Part shown: piece after piece, positions 12,500-24,113 of the stretch
How the letters are laid out: every line of letters starts with the position of its first letter
How positions within the stretch are numbered: the first letter of the stretch is position 1
NCBI GenBank assembly: GCA_907164885.2
Contig: OU015496.1
Location: 187,077,281-187,141,280, forward strand
Origin: Dolomedes plantarius
Lineage: Eukaryota; Arthropoda; Arachnida; Araneae; Dolomedidae
Length of the DNA stretch: 64,000 nt
Reading direction: 5' to 3'
Program-made: the position numbers and the translations under genes
Notes under the pieces: model-generated
The model's input: the letters and a program-made list of their open reading frames with translations, nothing else
What the model was told of the DNA's origin: nothing
Database searches by the model: none

Positions 12500-12695
12500 G
12501 GGCCTGTTCACATAGGAGTCCGTTGCGTTGCGTTGCGTTGCGTTAAGGAAAAGATGACGTTGAGACGAAAATAAACCAATCATAGGCGTTAAAAATTTCA
12601 TTGCTAATCGTTTGGAGGCCTATGATTGGTTTATTTTCGTCTCCACGCCATCTTTTCCTTAACGCAACGCAACGGACTCCTATGTGAACAGGCTC
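12500..12695. mobile_element. Foldback MITE, GGCCTGTTCACA family, copy 1
   Basis: TTA at 12497-12499 and 12696-12698 flank a 196-bp element whose arms of about 85 bp are inverted repeats: GGGCCTGTTCACATAGGAGT against GAGCCTGTTCACATAGGAGT on the other strand. The arms differ in the number of GTTGC units (more on the left) and share CCAATCATAGG near the centre. A 3-bp TTA duplication fits PIF/Harbinger-type mobilisation. Related copies lie at 45867-46033 and 63798-63933. Confidence 0.85.
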
Positions 12696-13293
12696 TTATA
12701 CGTCGTCATATAGAAACCTTTCTTTCTTATTATTCATCAAATCCTGTTCATTTCGCTTGAGACTTCCAATTCATAGTAACTTAAATTCTTTTGAATGAAG
12801 GCTTGTTCGAGATGCAGACCCTACGACCATACAGATGTCTCTGATGACAAGGCAGAAATTGGGGTATGGAGGAGAAAACCCACCATCGTTTTCTCTGAAT
12901 GCATCACGGCAAGCAGGCAGGTTGCTACGTTACGCATTGTTCGCAGCTCTAAACAAACACTGAACGATATTTTCACTTCATAAAATCGAAAATCATTGCA
13001 GAGTGTCTTTCGAGTTATGATGCCTGTTCAATAACGTAATCCACTTGTGAAAGAGACATAATTTAAGCGGCATATACCTGTATATTTTAGAGCATTTCTT
13101 GAGCTGTGGGAGCTAAGAAGAAACTATAAATTTCTATACCGAATAGTAAAATTTAGATTTCTTGAGGAACGAAGCTTTTACGGACTCCATAAAAGTATGA
13201 TTAAAAAAAAAAAGGAACAGTTGACTTTATTACCCCATTTTTATAAATAAACAAATCAAACAATTTATGATTTGTCGTTTCGGGAATATTTAA
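12696..13293. other. Non-coding, no gene seen
   Basis: A 62-codon open frame at 12795 shows no motif. Nothing else assignable. Confidence 0.5.
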
Positions 13294-13453
13294 CTTAACT
13301 TAGTAACTCTACGCTTTTATAAATGCTGTTGATCTTAACTTAGTAACTCTACGCTTTTATAAATGCTGTTGATCTTAACTTAGTAACTCTACGCTTTTAT
13401 AAATGCTGTTGATCTTAACTTAGTAACTCTACGCTTTTATAAATGCGGTTGAT
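13294..13453. repeat. Minisatellite, 4 x 40 bp
   Basis: The 40-bp unit starting CTTAACTTAGTAACTCTACG is repeated exactly four times (13294, 13334, 13374, 13414). I see one substitution, T to G in the last unit (GCTGTTGAT to GCGGTTGAT). Near-identity of the units indicates recent expansion or strong homogenisation. Confidence 0.95.
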
Positions 13454-14204
13454 ATCGTTATTTACCAACACAATAGTGATCTCTCTAGCTTTAAGATATC
13501 GGGAGGATGGCTCCAGGTGAACTTCGCGTCACGTGCTTTATACTGCCCCTTTATACTGCCCTTACTTAAATTGCATATTAGTTGGAAAAACTCTGAATTT
13601 TAAAAGGTAAAGAAATATCTAAAATTGTTTTGCGTAAACATGTATCTAAATCGGTGCCTGACTTCATCTGGCCATTTCAATAGCGTGGTCAGCGGCCGGA
13701 TTAACGCGCGGGCGTGTCGTTCTTTTGCTCTTCGACCCTCACGCACATGGAAGTGTTGTTCCGTAGAAAAAAAAAGAAAGGAAAAGAAGTCAACTATAAT
13801 AACGAAACCCTTTTGTTGTGAGTGCGCAGGAAATCGGGGTCGTCGCCGATGCTTTCGACACGTTTCTCTGGGCGGTCAGCGTCACGGAACGCCGATTTCC
13901 GAGGCGAAAGTGTGGTGTAAATGCCCCCGAGTTCAGCCACTCTCTGTGCTGTATCAGTGGCCGCCTGCTACCGATTGCACTAGTGGTCTACGTCGTGAGG
14001 CGTTTGGCGTTTATCCACTAATATTTATCAGTGCTTTTGTTAGCCAATTCTTGCTAGTATAAAAGAATGAGAAACCAGGTGATGACAATGAGCGGAAGTT
14101 ATCCCTGTTTACAAAGGAACCTTTCTGTCAAGATAATTCTAATTCCAAATGCAATCGTCCGTTATTTAGAAAACAAGAAAAACAAACAAAACATAAAAAC
14201 AAAA
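13454..14204. other. Non-coding, moderately GC-rich, no gene supported
   Basis: A 145-codon open frame at 13625-14062 overlaps a second one in another frame. It has no recognisable domain, signal or codon pattern. It could be an untranslated or regulatory region of a distant gene; I cannot support a product. Confidence 0.4.
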
Positions 14205-14671
14205 TTTTTTAAAGTCAATTCCTACTTAGGTCAACAAAGAAAAATTTGAGTGTGAACTAATAGTAGGAATTGAAAAAAAGGATTGCCTGCCAGAACCTTG
14301 CCTACTGTGCGAGATTAGGAGGGGAGAAAGAGAGAGAAAAAGTTTGTCAGGTTGGGGATTCGATCCCGCAACCTACAGGACGGGAGGAGCTCGCGCTACC
14401 GCAGTGCTACCGTTTACAGAGTAACAACAGGGAAATTACTATTCAAGAGCAAGAGACGCTCTAGGTCTAAAACTAAAATCGATTAATTAAATTTAATTAA
14501 TGAATTAATATTTGAAAAAACTGTATTAACATCAAGTGTCATCCACTACAAGTTTAAAAAAAATGTATTTGAACTTGAGTGGATGAATAAAAAGTATTTT
14601 ATTAACAATTGAAAATTTGAACAAGATATATATAGGGAGAGTGTGAACTAATAGTAGGAATTGAAAAAAAA
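14205..14671 (-). mobile_element. Composite tRNA-like element E, copy 1
   Basis: GAGTGTGAACTAATAGTAGG (followed by AATTGAAAAAAA) occurs as a direct repeat at both ends, 14248-14280 and 14639-14671. The body carries, on the minus strand, a tRNA-like promoter: an A-box-like GTAGCACTGCGGTAGCGCG and a perfect B box GGGATCGAATCCC. The same arrangement occurs in inverse orientation at 30896-31368, including the extension at 14205-14247. Short terminal direct repeats around a Pol III-like body are unusual for a plain SINE. No coding sequence is present. Confidence 0.65.
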
Positions 14672-14828
14672 GCTTTTATTATAACAAACGTGAATAAGTC
14701 TTGAAGCAGCACTGTACTTGGACTCTGCCTTACACCCCCAAAGATCGTTAGCGAGTAGTGGTTTGCACTTGGATTTTTCGATAGGGGTCAGTGACGACTA
14801 ATATACTGATGAAACGATATATAACATA

Positions 14829-15546
14829 CAGGGCCCGACTTAGCCTAATTGGGGCCCGGGGCAAAAACTTCTTTGGGGGCCCCCTGTGCTTCACTACTTT
14901 AGTAATGAAGAACCGAACTTTATGGAGGTATTTAAATTTTTCACCTCATTATAGATATATAACAAGAAAACTGACTAGAACCTAAAATAGCTATAAAGTC
15001 CCCCCCCCCTCAAAGGTATTATGAAATTAATTAATCAAAAGAATATTTGACATTTGTGAGAATTTTGAGAGAATACAACTTATAATTGATTAATGTGATT
15101 TCTCAGTGTTGCGAAAATCCAACAGAATCCACTGAACACGATGCAACTGAATTTTTCGCAGTTTTGATTAAGGTTACCTAGTTAACAATCATATCGCTGC
15201 AGTTTGTGAACTTTTCACAAGTTTCCGAAATGCAGTTTTCTGATTGTTAACTTTGTCATCTAACTGCGAAAAATTCATATCCTTGCTGACATTAGGGCGG
15301 AATTCAGCTAAATTTCGCCCTAGAAAGCCATGGATTTACGAAATATAGATATTTTGTGTTCATACGATAGATTAATGAAGAAGCTAACATAAAACTGACG
15401 GATTTTACACTGTACTGATATTTTGCTTAAAAAAAGTTCATTAAAGAAGGAAACGTAAAATAAACTTTCTATTTGATTTGGGGGCCCCCTCTGAAGTGGG
15501 GGCCCGGGGCAACTGCCCCTTATGCCCCTGCCTTAGTCAGGCTCTG
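14829..15546. mobile_element. hAT-type non-autonomous element
   Basis: The ends are CAGGGCCCGACTTAGCC on the left and, in reverse complement, CAGAGCCTGACTAAGGC on the right. The flanking octamers ATAACATA (14821-14828) and ATAATATA (15547-15554) differ by one base. Subterminal G/C blocks (GGGGCCCGGGGC) are mirrored at both ends. The middle holds an imperfect palindrome around 15149-15280. No coding capacity. Confidence 0.75.
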
Positions 15547-16294
15547 ATAATATATAAAACTTAGTATGTAATTCGGTCATCCGCTTTTACAAAGTGAGTT
15601 AATGCCCTATGACGCAGTTTTCATTAAGAATTACTTTAGAGATACTGTGAATTCTTCGTTGGCCTATTGTTTCAACATACCAAGTCATTGATTAACCCAT
15701 GTAGGAATCCTTACAACAGAAGAGACTGATACACTTCTCAGCCGTTGCTGTCATTGCTCCGCTTAAGTCCCACAACATGGTTACTGAGCAGTTTAACCTC
15801 TTTTTTTCCTCTGTAGGAATCCATTTCAGTTTTTTTTAAGTTTCCAGCCGACACTTGTTTTTTGTCATCCCTTCTGTCTTTGAAATATTGACTGGACAGT
15901 ACTTAGTCACCTCTCGAATGATGATATTTGTTGTTTATCTTCCATTTGAGATTTATTATCTTCTAAAGAAGCCAAGAGGCAATTCATTAACCCAACACAA
16001 GTTTTAGCAGTTTGTTACAAATCGAAGTATTTTAATAAGAATTTATAAAGGATCTACGTTTTGTAGTGTTCTGTCCATCTGTATATTCACAAATACGACT
16101 AAATTTTTATGTGCATGAAAAAAAAAAAAAAAAAAAAAAACTTCAGCGGTAACGTGAAACTTTGTAATGCGTTATAGACCCCAAGATGTTTTATTCTGTG
16201 TGCTATTCACTTTGTCTATGTTATCCTCAATTGATTTTTAACCTTTTCCTTACGGGGTGGGATAGCATGTATCCCAAGAATACGTGCCTAAAAA

Positions 16295-16297
<3 letters not shown>
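15547..16297. other. Non-coding, includes A-run
   Basis: No open frame or element ends. A run of about 22 A lies at 16118-16140; it may be the tail of a retroposed sequence that is no longer recognisable. Confidence 0.5.
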
Positions 16298-16369
<72 letters not shown>

Positions 16370-16402
16370 ATGTATGTATATATATATATATATAGATGTA
16401 TA

Positions 16403-16461
<59 letters not shown>

Positions 16462-16489
16462 TATGTATATGTATATGTATATATATATC

Positions 16490-16552
<63 letters not shown>
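16298..16552. repeat. (TA)n microsatellite with TG interruptions
   Basis: About 255 bp of TA repeats with short TG and TATG segments. Open frames across it are repeat artefacts. Confidence 0.98.
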
Positions 16553-16555
<3 letters not shown>

Positions 16556-18199
16556 CCCCCCTAATGGCAGTTCTTACAAAAGGGGTATGAAATTTCCCGT
16601 TCTAAAGAGGGAACTGGAAAAATAGGCCCCGTAAGCTAAAGGTTAAAGCTCTATCGTCTATTTTGCGAAACATGCCCATGGGTGAAATTTTGGGGAAACA
16701 GAAAGTTCAACCAGGCGGGTAATCTTATTTCCTAGCCTTTTTTGTATCGTCTGCGAGCGGAGAATGCGAAAAAATCCTTCGTCTCTGTATCGAGCTGTAA
16801 TTTACCGGGCAGAAGTCCGTAACTCCGCAGTCGTACAGTCTGAATCTGTGAGAGTGATTCCTTCGAAGTATCATTTGCTTCAATGTTGCGTTACTGAGTC
16901 GTTCCAACATTTGCATTGCGTTGTCGTTGGCTTTTTGCCCGTAGAGCGAAGGTCTTGTGGAAAATAAATGATTAGGGGAACCCATCTCATGACTCGAAGA
17001 GACAAAAAAATATAAAGGGTTGAAAAAGTGAGGGAGGGGGGGGGGTCGCCATGACAGCGTTTTAGCGATCTGTCATGTTGCCATCTCTGAAAACCTGGCT
17101 CCGACACGTGTCGGCTCGTCGTTTGGCCCACTTTGCTCACCTCACCTTCTCTCACTAACACTGTTCGGAGGGAGTAGAGCGTGGCCTTCCCTGCCGGTAG
17201 AAAAGGGATGGGGCTTTAATGGTCTTGTCACGCGTAGGACTGTCCCCATATCCCCTCCACAGAGATTCACCTTAATGACTCGGAAGGTGGGGAAAGCGAG
17301 CCCTGTGGTTTATTCAGTTTTATCAGTACATGTGAGCCCTCGTTGATGGAATATTTGGCCGACGCCCTGCCCTCAACCTGTTTCATCTGGAAGCTGGAGT
17401 CGGTACCTGTAGGGGATTTCTCCCGTGATAGTATTTTTTTTCATTTCTGAACCTATACTATAGTGTAATTGAATGAAACCCCATGTTGTTCTTAAGACAT
17501 CAGGGTTTTCAAATGTGATTCCATATTTGGAGTTACAGAAGTGGGGTAAAATGACAGGACGCCAAAATTGTCTACTGCTGGCAAGTTAAAAGACAGCGAC
17601 TACGACGGGTGCCTCAAACATGTTGAGAACTCTTGATTATTTAATCTGTAAAATAATGTTTAGTTCGTTTTGCATTTACTTGTACGGAGAACAGGGCGAT
17701 GTAAAATTTCCAGGATATCTGAATATGTCGAAATAAACCGCTCGTGCTGTTCAAGTTCTGTCGTCTTTTATAGTATTAAACCACCGTTTTGTTAATCGCC
17801 TCGTCAGCCAGCCCGCCCGCCCCCCCCCCCCACACACACACACAAATGACTTTTGAAATCTATAAGATCTTATTTACACAAAATTTCCATGGGCAGGTGT
17901 GACAGTCCTTTGTCTTCGGTGCTGGTTTTCTGAACAGATAACCATCTTGAGCTATCTCAGACGCTCGTGGGGTTTTTGAGACCCCGCAATAAGGTGTCAG
18001 TTTCTGACTGCAAAGTGTATGGGAAGTTGACGCCTGTCGCGCAACTGCGTTTCAAAACTATTCAGTGGTTCAGCGAGCTAAATAACAAATTCGATAAAAC
18101 AAAGCGATTGCTCAACTATAAATGATTTTAATTGCTAACTTGTTTCTATATATACATATATACAAGGGTATAAAACCCCAATCAATACTTGTACGGAGA
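16553..18199. other. Non-coding, no gene seen
   Basis: Overlapping short open frames on both strands (16725-17161) show no motifs. C/CA-rich low complexity lies at 17806-17845. The string ACTTGTACGGAGAACA near 17678 recurs near 18187. Confidence 0.45.
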
Positions 18200-18293
18200 A
18201 CAAGTAAATAATAATAGGATAATAATAGGAGCAAATAGTAATAATAATAGGAATAATAATAAATAGTAAATAGTAATAATAATAGGAGCATAG
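18200..18293. repeat. (AAT)n-like low-complexity array
   Basis: Imperfect ATAATAATAGG and AATAGTAAT units. Confidence 0.85.
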
Positions 18294-19824
18294 AGCTCGT
18301 TCTAAATGGGAGCTTCTGCCCCTATCAAAACCTACGTCTCTCCTATACAAAAGCTGAAGCGTCTCTGCCGACGTCACCATTCGAACGACGCAGCGTTCGA
18401 CCACGTGACGACTCAGCGTTCGGCCATCGTGGGGGTATTATTTCACAACGCCCGAGAAAATGATATCTTGAGTTTTGAAGAATTTATTAAACCACAAAGA
18501 AATAAAATAGGTTTTTCACCGAAGGTGTATGATTGCCGTATTGTGGTGTTTAATCCGGATTACATAGCTCTGTTTTGCAGTGTTTTTTTTTCTTCCTACA
18601 CAGCGCGCTAATACCAATTCGTGAGCTAAAGCAATGCTTTCTAAAACGGTTTAAAACGATTCCGTCTCGCTTCTCTACGTCGTGACAAAGAGCTCAGCTT
18701 GTCATAAAGTGGGGTGCTTGAGAATGGTATGCAAGGAGTCACGATACTCATGATTTCAATGGGTGTTGTGAAACTGCTCTGTGACCAGTAAGTGCGTCTG
18801 TTCCAGACGATCTGAACGCAGAGCGTGAAGTGATATTGTACTAATGTCACGTTTAGAGTGCAGTAGACCCCCCCCCCCGCGATTTTTTCATTTGTCGGGG
18901 TTGTGTATTACGCGAGGCAGATACTGATTAAATGGGGCATGGATTATGGCATCCGTAAACTTCGAACGTGTCGTCTTCTGTCAAAATTTCTTCGTACTTT
19001 TGATGTAGTATTGAAGAATAACTTCGAATAATTTTAATCAGGTTAGAGTTTTGCGTCTACCTCACGTAGGATCCGAATGATAGCCATTTTGATGTTTCAT
19101 GAGAATGATTACAGAATTTTTGCAAAAACGTTGTTTCTGAAAAACATTAATTTTTTCGCTTTTTCTTTTAATGCGCAACAACTGGCTAGAAAAGTTATGC
19201 TAGGTCGGATTTTGAAGTTGATAGTGTGTTAATTCATGGAAGACCCGAATTTCTTCCGATGGGGCATGCTTAGCCCCTGACCCCCTCCTCTTGTCCGTTT
19301 GCGGGTGTCGCCCTAGCTGACAATACATAATGAAATCTTTAACTCTGTTATGACGCCACTGTCCTATCATTGCGACTCCAGTGCACGAGATGGGACCCGC
19401 CTTGGCTTCACAAAGGCCTTCGAATTTAGATTCCCATCCGTGGGGCTAGACCGCAGACGATGGCTACTCCGCGGACGCACCCAAAACCTATCATTGTGAT
19501 GTATGTCATCGCACAAGGACATATGAACCTCGCAACGACGTGGTTTCAATGGACTGCGCTTAATGGAACGTTGTCTCCCGATTATAGAAATGTAATGACA
19601 CGTGTGCTCATGCATTGCATTCCCCTAACATATAAATGCCGTTACATTAAAGTAGTCTTTTCTGTGTGACATTTCAGAGGCGAGTGCATCTGTGAAGCCT
19701 GAAGGGAAGTCCTCTAAACGTATGGCCATCTTGTTGAATGGCAGTGCGGTCACTGTTAAGACTGTGGCGGGTGTGATAATATTGTGGAATCGCCCTTCAG
19801 AAACCGTTTTGACTAAACAATGAC
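18294..19824. other. Non-coding, no gene seen
   Basis: Short open frames at 18306-18611, 19367-19615 and 19460-19669 overlap on opposite strands without recognisable domains. A C-run near 18870 followed by GCGATTTTTTCATTTGTCGG may be a pogo-like terminus, but no partner end was found. Confidence 0.45.
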
Positions 19825-19998
19825 TCCTTGTGAGGTTGTCTAAGGCGCTGGCATTCGTTTCAGATCCTGCGGGTTCGGGTCCCACTGTGTGCAGGGATGC
19901 TTGTAGCCGTTCGGAATCGGCTTTTAACTGTAGGTCCCGGCCTAATTAGCCCTCGTGTAGCAAAAAGTTGACCGCAGCGCTCCAAACCAAACCTTGTT
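19825..19998 (+). repeat. SINE family B
   Basis: The tRNA-like head has an A-box-like GGTTGTCTAAGGCGCTGG and B box GGGTTCGGGTCCC. It is followed by the family body GTAGCCGTTCGGAATCGGC, TAGGTCCCGG, CCTCGTGTAGCAAAAAG and the end CTCCAAACCAAACC. A Ser/Leu-type tRNA ancestry is plausible but not shown. Confidence 0.75.
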
Positions 19999-21187
19999 AG
20001 GTTGTCTCTAGGTCGTCGTTACTGACGAACGTCACTGGTTCACGAGGTCGCATTTCGAGCATCTTTAACACTGTTCCTAGCTTTTGACCATGTAGGACGT
20101 GATTGGGACAGCCTGCTATCAGGGTAGTAAATAAAATATATGAAGCAGTGAATTTCAAAACATCCTTATTAAAAACAGGAGAAAAAAAATAGTTAACACT
20201 GGCTTTTAATAAGGTGGCATTTCTGCGGGTAGTTAACATATGTCATGTTAACATATGTCGTTATCTGCAAAAGAGTTTTGCAGTTTACGATAAATCAACC
20301 ACAGTTTTGTAACTCACTACCTTATATGACCGTGGAAAATATGTATCATTCAAAAATGTAAACATTCACCAGTGAAAAATATGGTCGTCGATCATGTAAA
20401 TACGAACTTCAACAATGAAGCTCGAAGGTAGTCCAAATTCGAAGAAGAAAAAACGAGAAGAAACCGCCCCGATGCAAAAACTATTGTCTCCTCTTTTGCC
20501 CGTTTATTTGCCATTCGGAAACTGTTTTTAATTGACGATTGTTCGGCGGTATAATGACCCCATTCCTTCTTGTTAGGGAGAGAAAAATCCGCCCTTTTTC
20601 ATCATTGTACCTCACATATAATGGTCTGGGGGGCCCCCGTTTTGGCGCCAATTAGGGCGCCGCCGCCCCCTTTTCACCGCTATCGAAATCGATCGGTTTC
20701 TCCTCCTATTCTTCTGGTCTGCACCGAGAATGGGAAAGGGTAAATATAGAGTGAGCAGGGGAGGGCCTTCGTCTAAAATTGGAAAATTATCGAACGGGCT
20801 CATAATCCGTGCTTCGCTTCCGGAGAAAAAAAAAGAAGGAACGCGCCGGAATAGCTCTAGTTCTTGCCTGTCGGTATGCTTTTTTTGTCGGTCGTTCCTG
20901 AACGACTTACCGACGAGCTTTTCGGAACGGCTTCCTGTCTTTCCCGGTTAGAAGTGGATGGGTGCTAGTGCTAACAAGACGAAGATGGGGGGTGGATCCA
21001 TTTACTATTATGCATTTATCTCCTCCTTTCTCTGTCTGTTTTTTTTTTCGGGCCGAGTATATTATGCTGCTAAGGAGCATCCAAACGCGAGTTTACTTCT
21101 TTTTCTTCTTCTTCTTCTTTTTCTTTTCTTTTCTTTTTTTTTTGGGGGGGGGGGGGTCTTTAATACTTTTTCAGTTATGGTATAGAT
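19999..21187. other. Non-coding with low-complexity tracts
   Basis: Contains a CT/T-rich tract (about 21098-21142) followed by a G-run (21144-21156). Frames 20612-20803, 20730-20951 and 20958-21333 run through simple sequence and show no domains. Confidence 0.5.
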
Positions 21188-21264
21188 TAGTGGCGCGCAA
21201 ACTTTTTGCGACCGGGACCAATTTTCTTAACAACCTAACCAATTTTCTTAATCCCCCCCCCCCC

Positions 21265-21297
<33 letters not shown>

Positions 21298-21542
21298 CCC
21301 CGTAGTAATAAGTTAAAAATTTTAAAAAATTAAAAAATAAATAAATTCGGAAAATGGTAGAAAAAAAGAAACACGAAAAATTTTGACCCACTACGTATTT
21401 CAAAAATCGATGAATTGTAGATTATATATTTATTTACATAATAACGGTAAAAACATGTCTCGCTTACTTTATGCGGTTAAGTTTGGAAAATCTCATGCGA
21501 ACTAAATATTCATATTTAAATATTAATATACGTATTTCTGTT

Positions 21543-21778
21543 GTGCCCGGTATAAAGGACTTAAGTCAAAAAAAGTAATTTTTAGATATTTGCTAGTATT
21601 GGAAAAAAAAATCTTTTGACTTGTGTAAAAGGCTTAAGTCTAGCAATTTTGTATGCAAAAGCACATTTCTTTGTACTAAAGACTCAAGTCGAAATTATTG
21701 CTCTGCGATTGGTATAAAAGCCAATAACTTGGTATATTTAAATCACTGTTTTTGACTTAAGCCCTTTATACCGGGCAC
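21543..21778. mobile_element. MITE with 30-bp inverted repeats
   Basis: GTGCCCGGTATAAAGGACTT at the left and GTGCCCGGTATAAAGGGCTT in reverse complement at the right, both continuing AAGTCAAAAA, give about 29/30 matching terminal inverted repeats. Related GACTTGTGTAAAAGGCTTAAG motifs are repeated inside. No clear target duplication, so the superfamily is open. Confidence 0.8.
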
Positions 21779-21904
21779 CGTACATTTCATTTAGGTACAA
21801 ATAAACAAAAATTAAAATTTTAAAAAAGGCATGATTAAAAATTATTAGCATATTTATAGCAATTTTTTAATTAAATAATTCTAAAACTAAGCTAAACTAA
21901 ACTC

Positions 21905-22168
21905 ATGGTGCAAGAGTCCGCTGTGAACCAAGCCCGGCTTTACCCATCTCCGCTTTCTTGACCGTGGGCTTGGGGTGCCATACAGCTTATGTCTCAGTCA
22001 GGTGGTCAACCTGACGTGCGGCCCCCAGAGTTTAGTTCCCAAGCATGCTTGGTCCTCATTTTATCGATCCACTCAAGGGATGAGTCGACCTTGCCCAGTC
22101 GCAGGGTCGAACCCTGGACCTGTGGGGTGGCAGCTTGACGCTTTTAACCACTAGGCCACCGGGCATCG
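21905..22168 (-). repeat. SINE family C, tRNA-headed
   Basis: On the minus strand, an A-box-like TGGCCTAGTGGTTAAAAGCG is followed 30-odd bases later by a B box GGGTTCGACCCTG. The body GGTTGACCACCTGACTGAGA follows, ending near GGACTCTTGCACCATG. This is the only copy I see in the window. Confidence 0.7.
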
Positions 22169-22257
22169 AATTAAATAATTCAATATTATATAATTTTACT
22201 CCGAACTATCCGCAACCCCTCTAATTATTTACGCGACCCACAATTTGGGTACCACTG

Positions 22258-22660
22258 GTACAGGTCATTGACGACGAATCTATAGCACACGTGCCAGAAA
22301 TGACACGGAAAAGAATTTTGCCGGCACTCAAAAAAGATGATTTGAATTTGAAGAACCTTGAAATACAATTAATAGGTTTCCAGTCCAGTTCTGTAGAGAA
22401 ACAAAAGGCAGTCGATTCTAGAAAAGATTCGGTAAATTTGTGTAGATTTTGTTCTTGTTCAAAATCTACACAAATGTACCAACATGTAGATTTTGTTCTT
22501 GTTGTGCCAACTGCGTTACGAATTGGTTGCAATTAATAGTAATCTGTAACTAAATGTTTGGTTTTCGCTGTTAATAAACTAGCTAGCGTGTCAGCACCAG
22601 AAGGAAAGTTTCTTTAAATTTTTTGGGCACATACTCAAGAAAAGGTTCGATACACCTGGT
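22258..22660. other. Non-coding; short frame with hairpin
   Basis: An 81-codon frame (22291-22536) runs through a perfect hairpin and a partial duplication of TGTAGATTTTGTTCTTGTT (22441 and 22485). No known domain. Confidence 0.4.
22436..22475. repeat. perfect hairpin, 16-bp arms, 8-nt loop
   Basis: ATTTGTGTAGATTTTG at 22436-22451 pairs exactly with 22460-22475. Confidence 0.9.
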
Positions 22661-23132
22661 TATAGGCGTATCGTCGGGGGGACACGGGGGAGGGAAACCC
22701 CCCCCCCCCAACTTAACTTGAAATAAATTAAAACATAAATAGAAGTTCAGTTAAGATCGGAAAATTCTAGAAAACTTTTAAGAAAGTTAGTTTTTTTCCC
22801 GCTTTTTCAAACTGTGAAACTGAAGATTCCGATTATATCTTTAGCCTTAACATAGTTTTTATCAATGATATGATCCATAACAAAAGTTCGATGTTATATT
22901 TTTTCTCCTTTTATTTATATTATTCTCATTGTGTAACTTTTGAATACCACTCAAACATCAATTCTATTGTTATTTAATTTAAAAATAATCATAATATTTC
23001 ATATTTTAAGTACCGCTAGGGAGTCAATGCACGGAGGAGGGCCCTAACTGAATTCAATTCGTGCCCCCCCCCCCCCCCAAAAAAAAAAAAAGAAAAAAAA
23101 AAAAAAAAAGTTAGAATCACGCTACGCCTGTG
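22661..23132. mobile_element. hAT-type non-autonomous element
   Basis: TATAGGCGTATCGTCGGGGG at the left and CACAGGCGTAGCGTGATTC in reverse complement at the right are related ends. The flanking octamers CACCTGGT and CCCCTGGT match at 7 of 8 positions. Poly-C and poly-A runs fill the subterminal parts. Confidence 0.6.
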
Positions 23133-23939
23133 CCCCTGGTGTAGTATTTAATCGTGATAATGTGGCTCTCAACATTTCGAATGTTACAGGAAACGTGTAG
23201 AAACATGTTTGTCATGTAAATTACCATGTAGTACTATTTAGACTGATATTCACTCCACTATCTGCCTGCTCTCGTATGTCAGTTTAAATTAGTATTCTGT
23301 AACTCACCTGATTTTCTATCGTCGTTATTAGAGTAGTTTCCTGTGCAAGTAAGGTTGCATATTTGTCAAAAATCGCCAACAGGTCGACAGAGGAAGTTTT
23401 TTTTGGCTGCTCGCCCCCCCCCCCCTGCAATTTTATATATTCAGTTAAATTGCTACACTTTGGATTGTGGAGTATTTGCATTTTTCTTTCTAATTAGACT
23501 TCAGTATAAAATAAGGAGATAATCGGAATATTTTATTTGGGAAATGAAATTATAGCGTAGTCTTTGTCGCGTTTAAGCGATCTCGCGCGTTAATAGTAGT
23601 GTCTGTCATTTTTTACGTGTTATGTTGTTAAAAAATTTTTTTCCCTTGATTTATCTCTTGAAATATGAACAATTGATAAGTCGAAAAGTTTCTACAGGAA
23701 ACAAAATCGGATGTAACAAAAACTTTTACAAGGATTTTTTAAACAAAATCGGATGTAAATAAAACATCTTTAATCAACTCAACTCAGTTTGTGAACAATG
23801 TTATGCAAGAAATATTTTCGGGCCCAAAACACATTTATCAGCGTTTAAAAATCCATGACATCTTTCCACGGAAAAAAGGGATAATAATGACTGTAATAAA
23901 AAAAAAAATAAGAACATTAACATATTTAAATATGTGAGT
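23133..23939. other. Non-coding, no gene seen
   Basis: AT-rich. A 65-codon minus frame at 23284 runs through a C-run without a recognisable motif. Confidence 0.5.
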
Positions 23940-24113
23940 TTTTTATTGCCCCATCATTAATAATATTAGAAAAATCAACTATAAACAATGTCTTTTTCAT
24001 TACTAAATATAGCAAGTGCGATTAATCGTTCTTCTTACATTTGTTTACCGAAGGTAATTTTTAGCAAGTTTTAGTTTACTAAAAGAACGTTCTTCACTTT
24101 GCAGGACGGCACA
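23940..24113 (-). pseudogene. hAT transposase dimerisation-region fragment
   Basis: The minus strand gives CAVLQSEERSFSKLKLAKNY then LR and a stop, which is the conserved SxERSFSxLKLIKxYLRxTM block of hAT (zf-BED/ZMYM-like) transposases. After a frameshift it continues RLIALAIFSNEKDIVYS, matching the RLxxLALLSIExxIA block. This C-terminal region mediates transposase dimerisation in the family. Several stops follow. No terminal repeats were assigned, so the parent element's limits are unknown. Confidence 0.75.

Larger units (their letters stand above)
21188..22257. mobile_element. hAT-type element hosting two insertions
   Basis: The left end TAGTGGCGCGCAAACTTTTT and right end (reverse complement) CAGTGGTACCCAAATTGTGG are similar. 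The flanking octamers GTATAGAT and GTACAGGT match at 6 of 8 positions. GCGACC and GGGTCGCG blocks are mirrored inside the ends. It contains the MITE at 21543-21778 and the SINE at 21905-22168, so it is older than both. Confidence 0.55.

Noticed and set aside
13625..14062. 145-codon plus-strand open frame
   Set aside because: No recognisable similarity, and a second long frame overlaps. Not supportable as a gene without transcripts.
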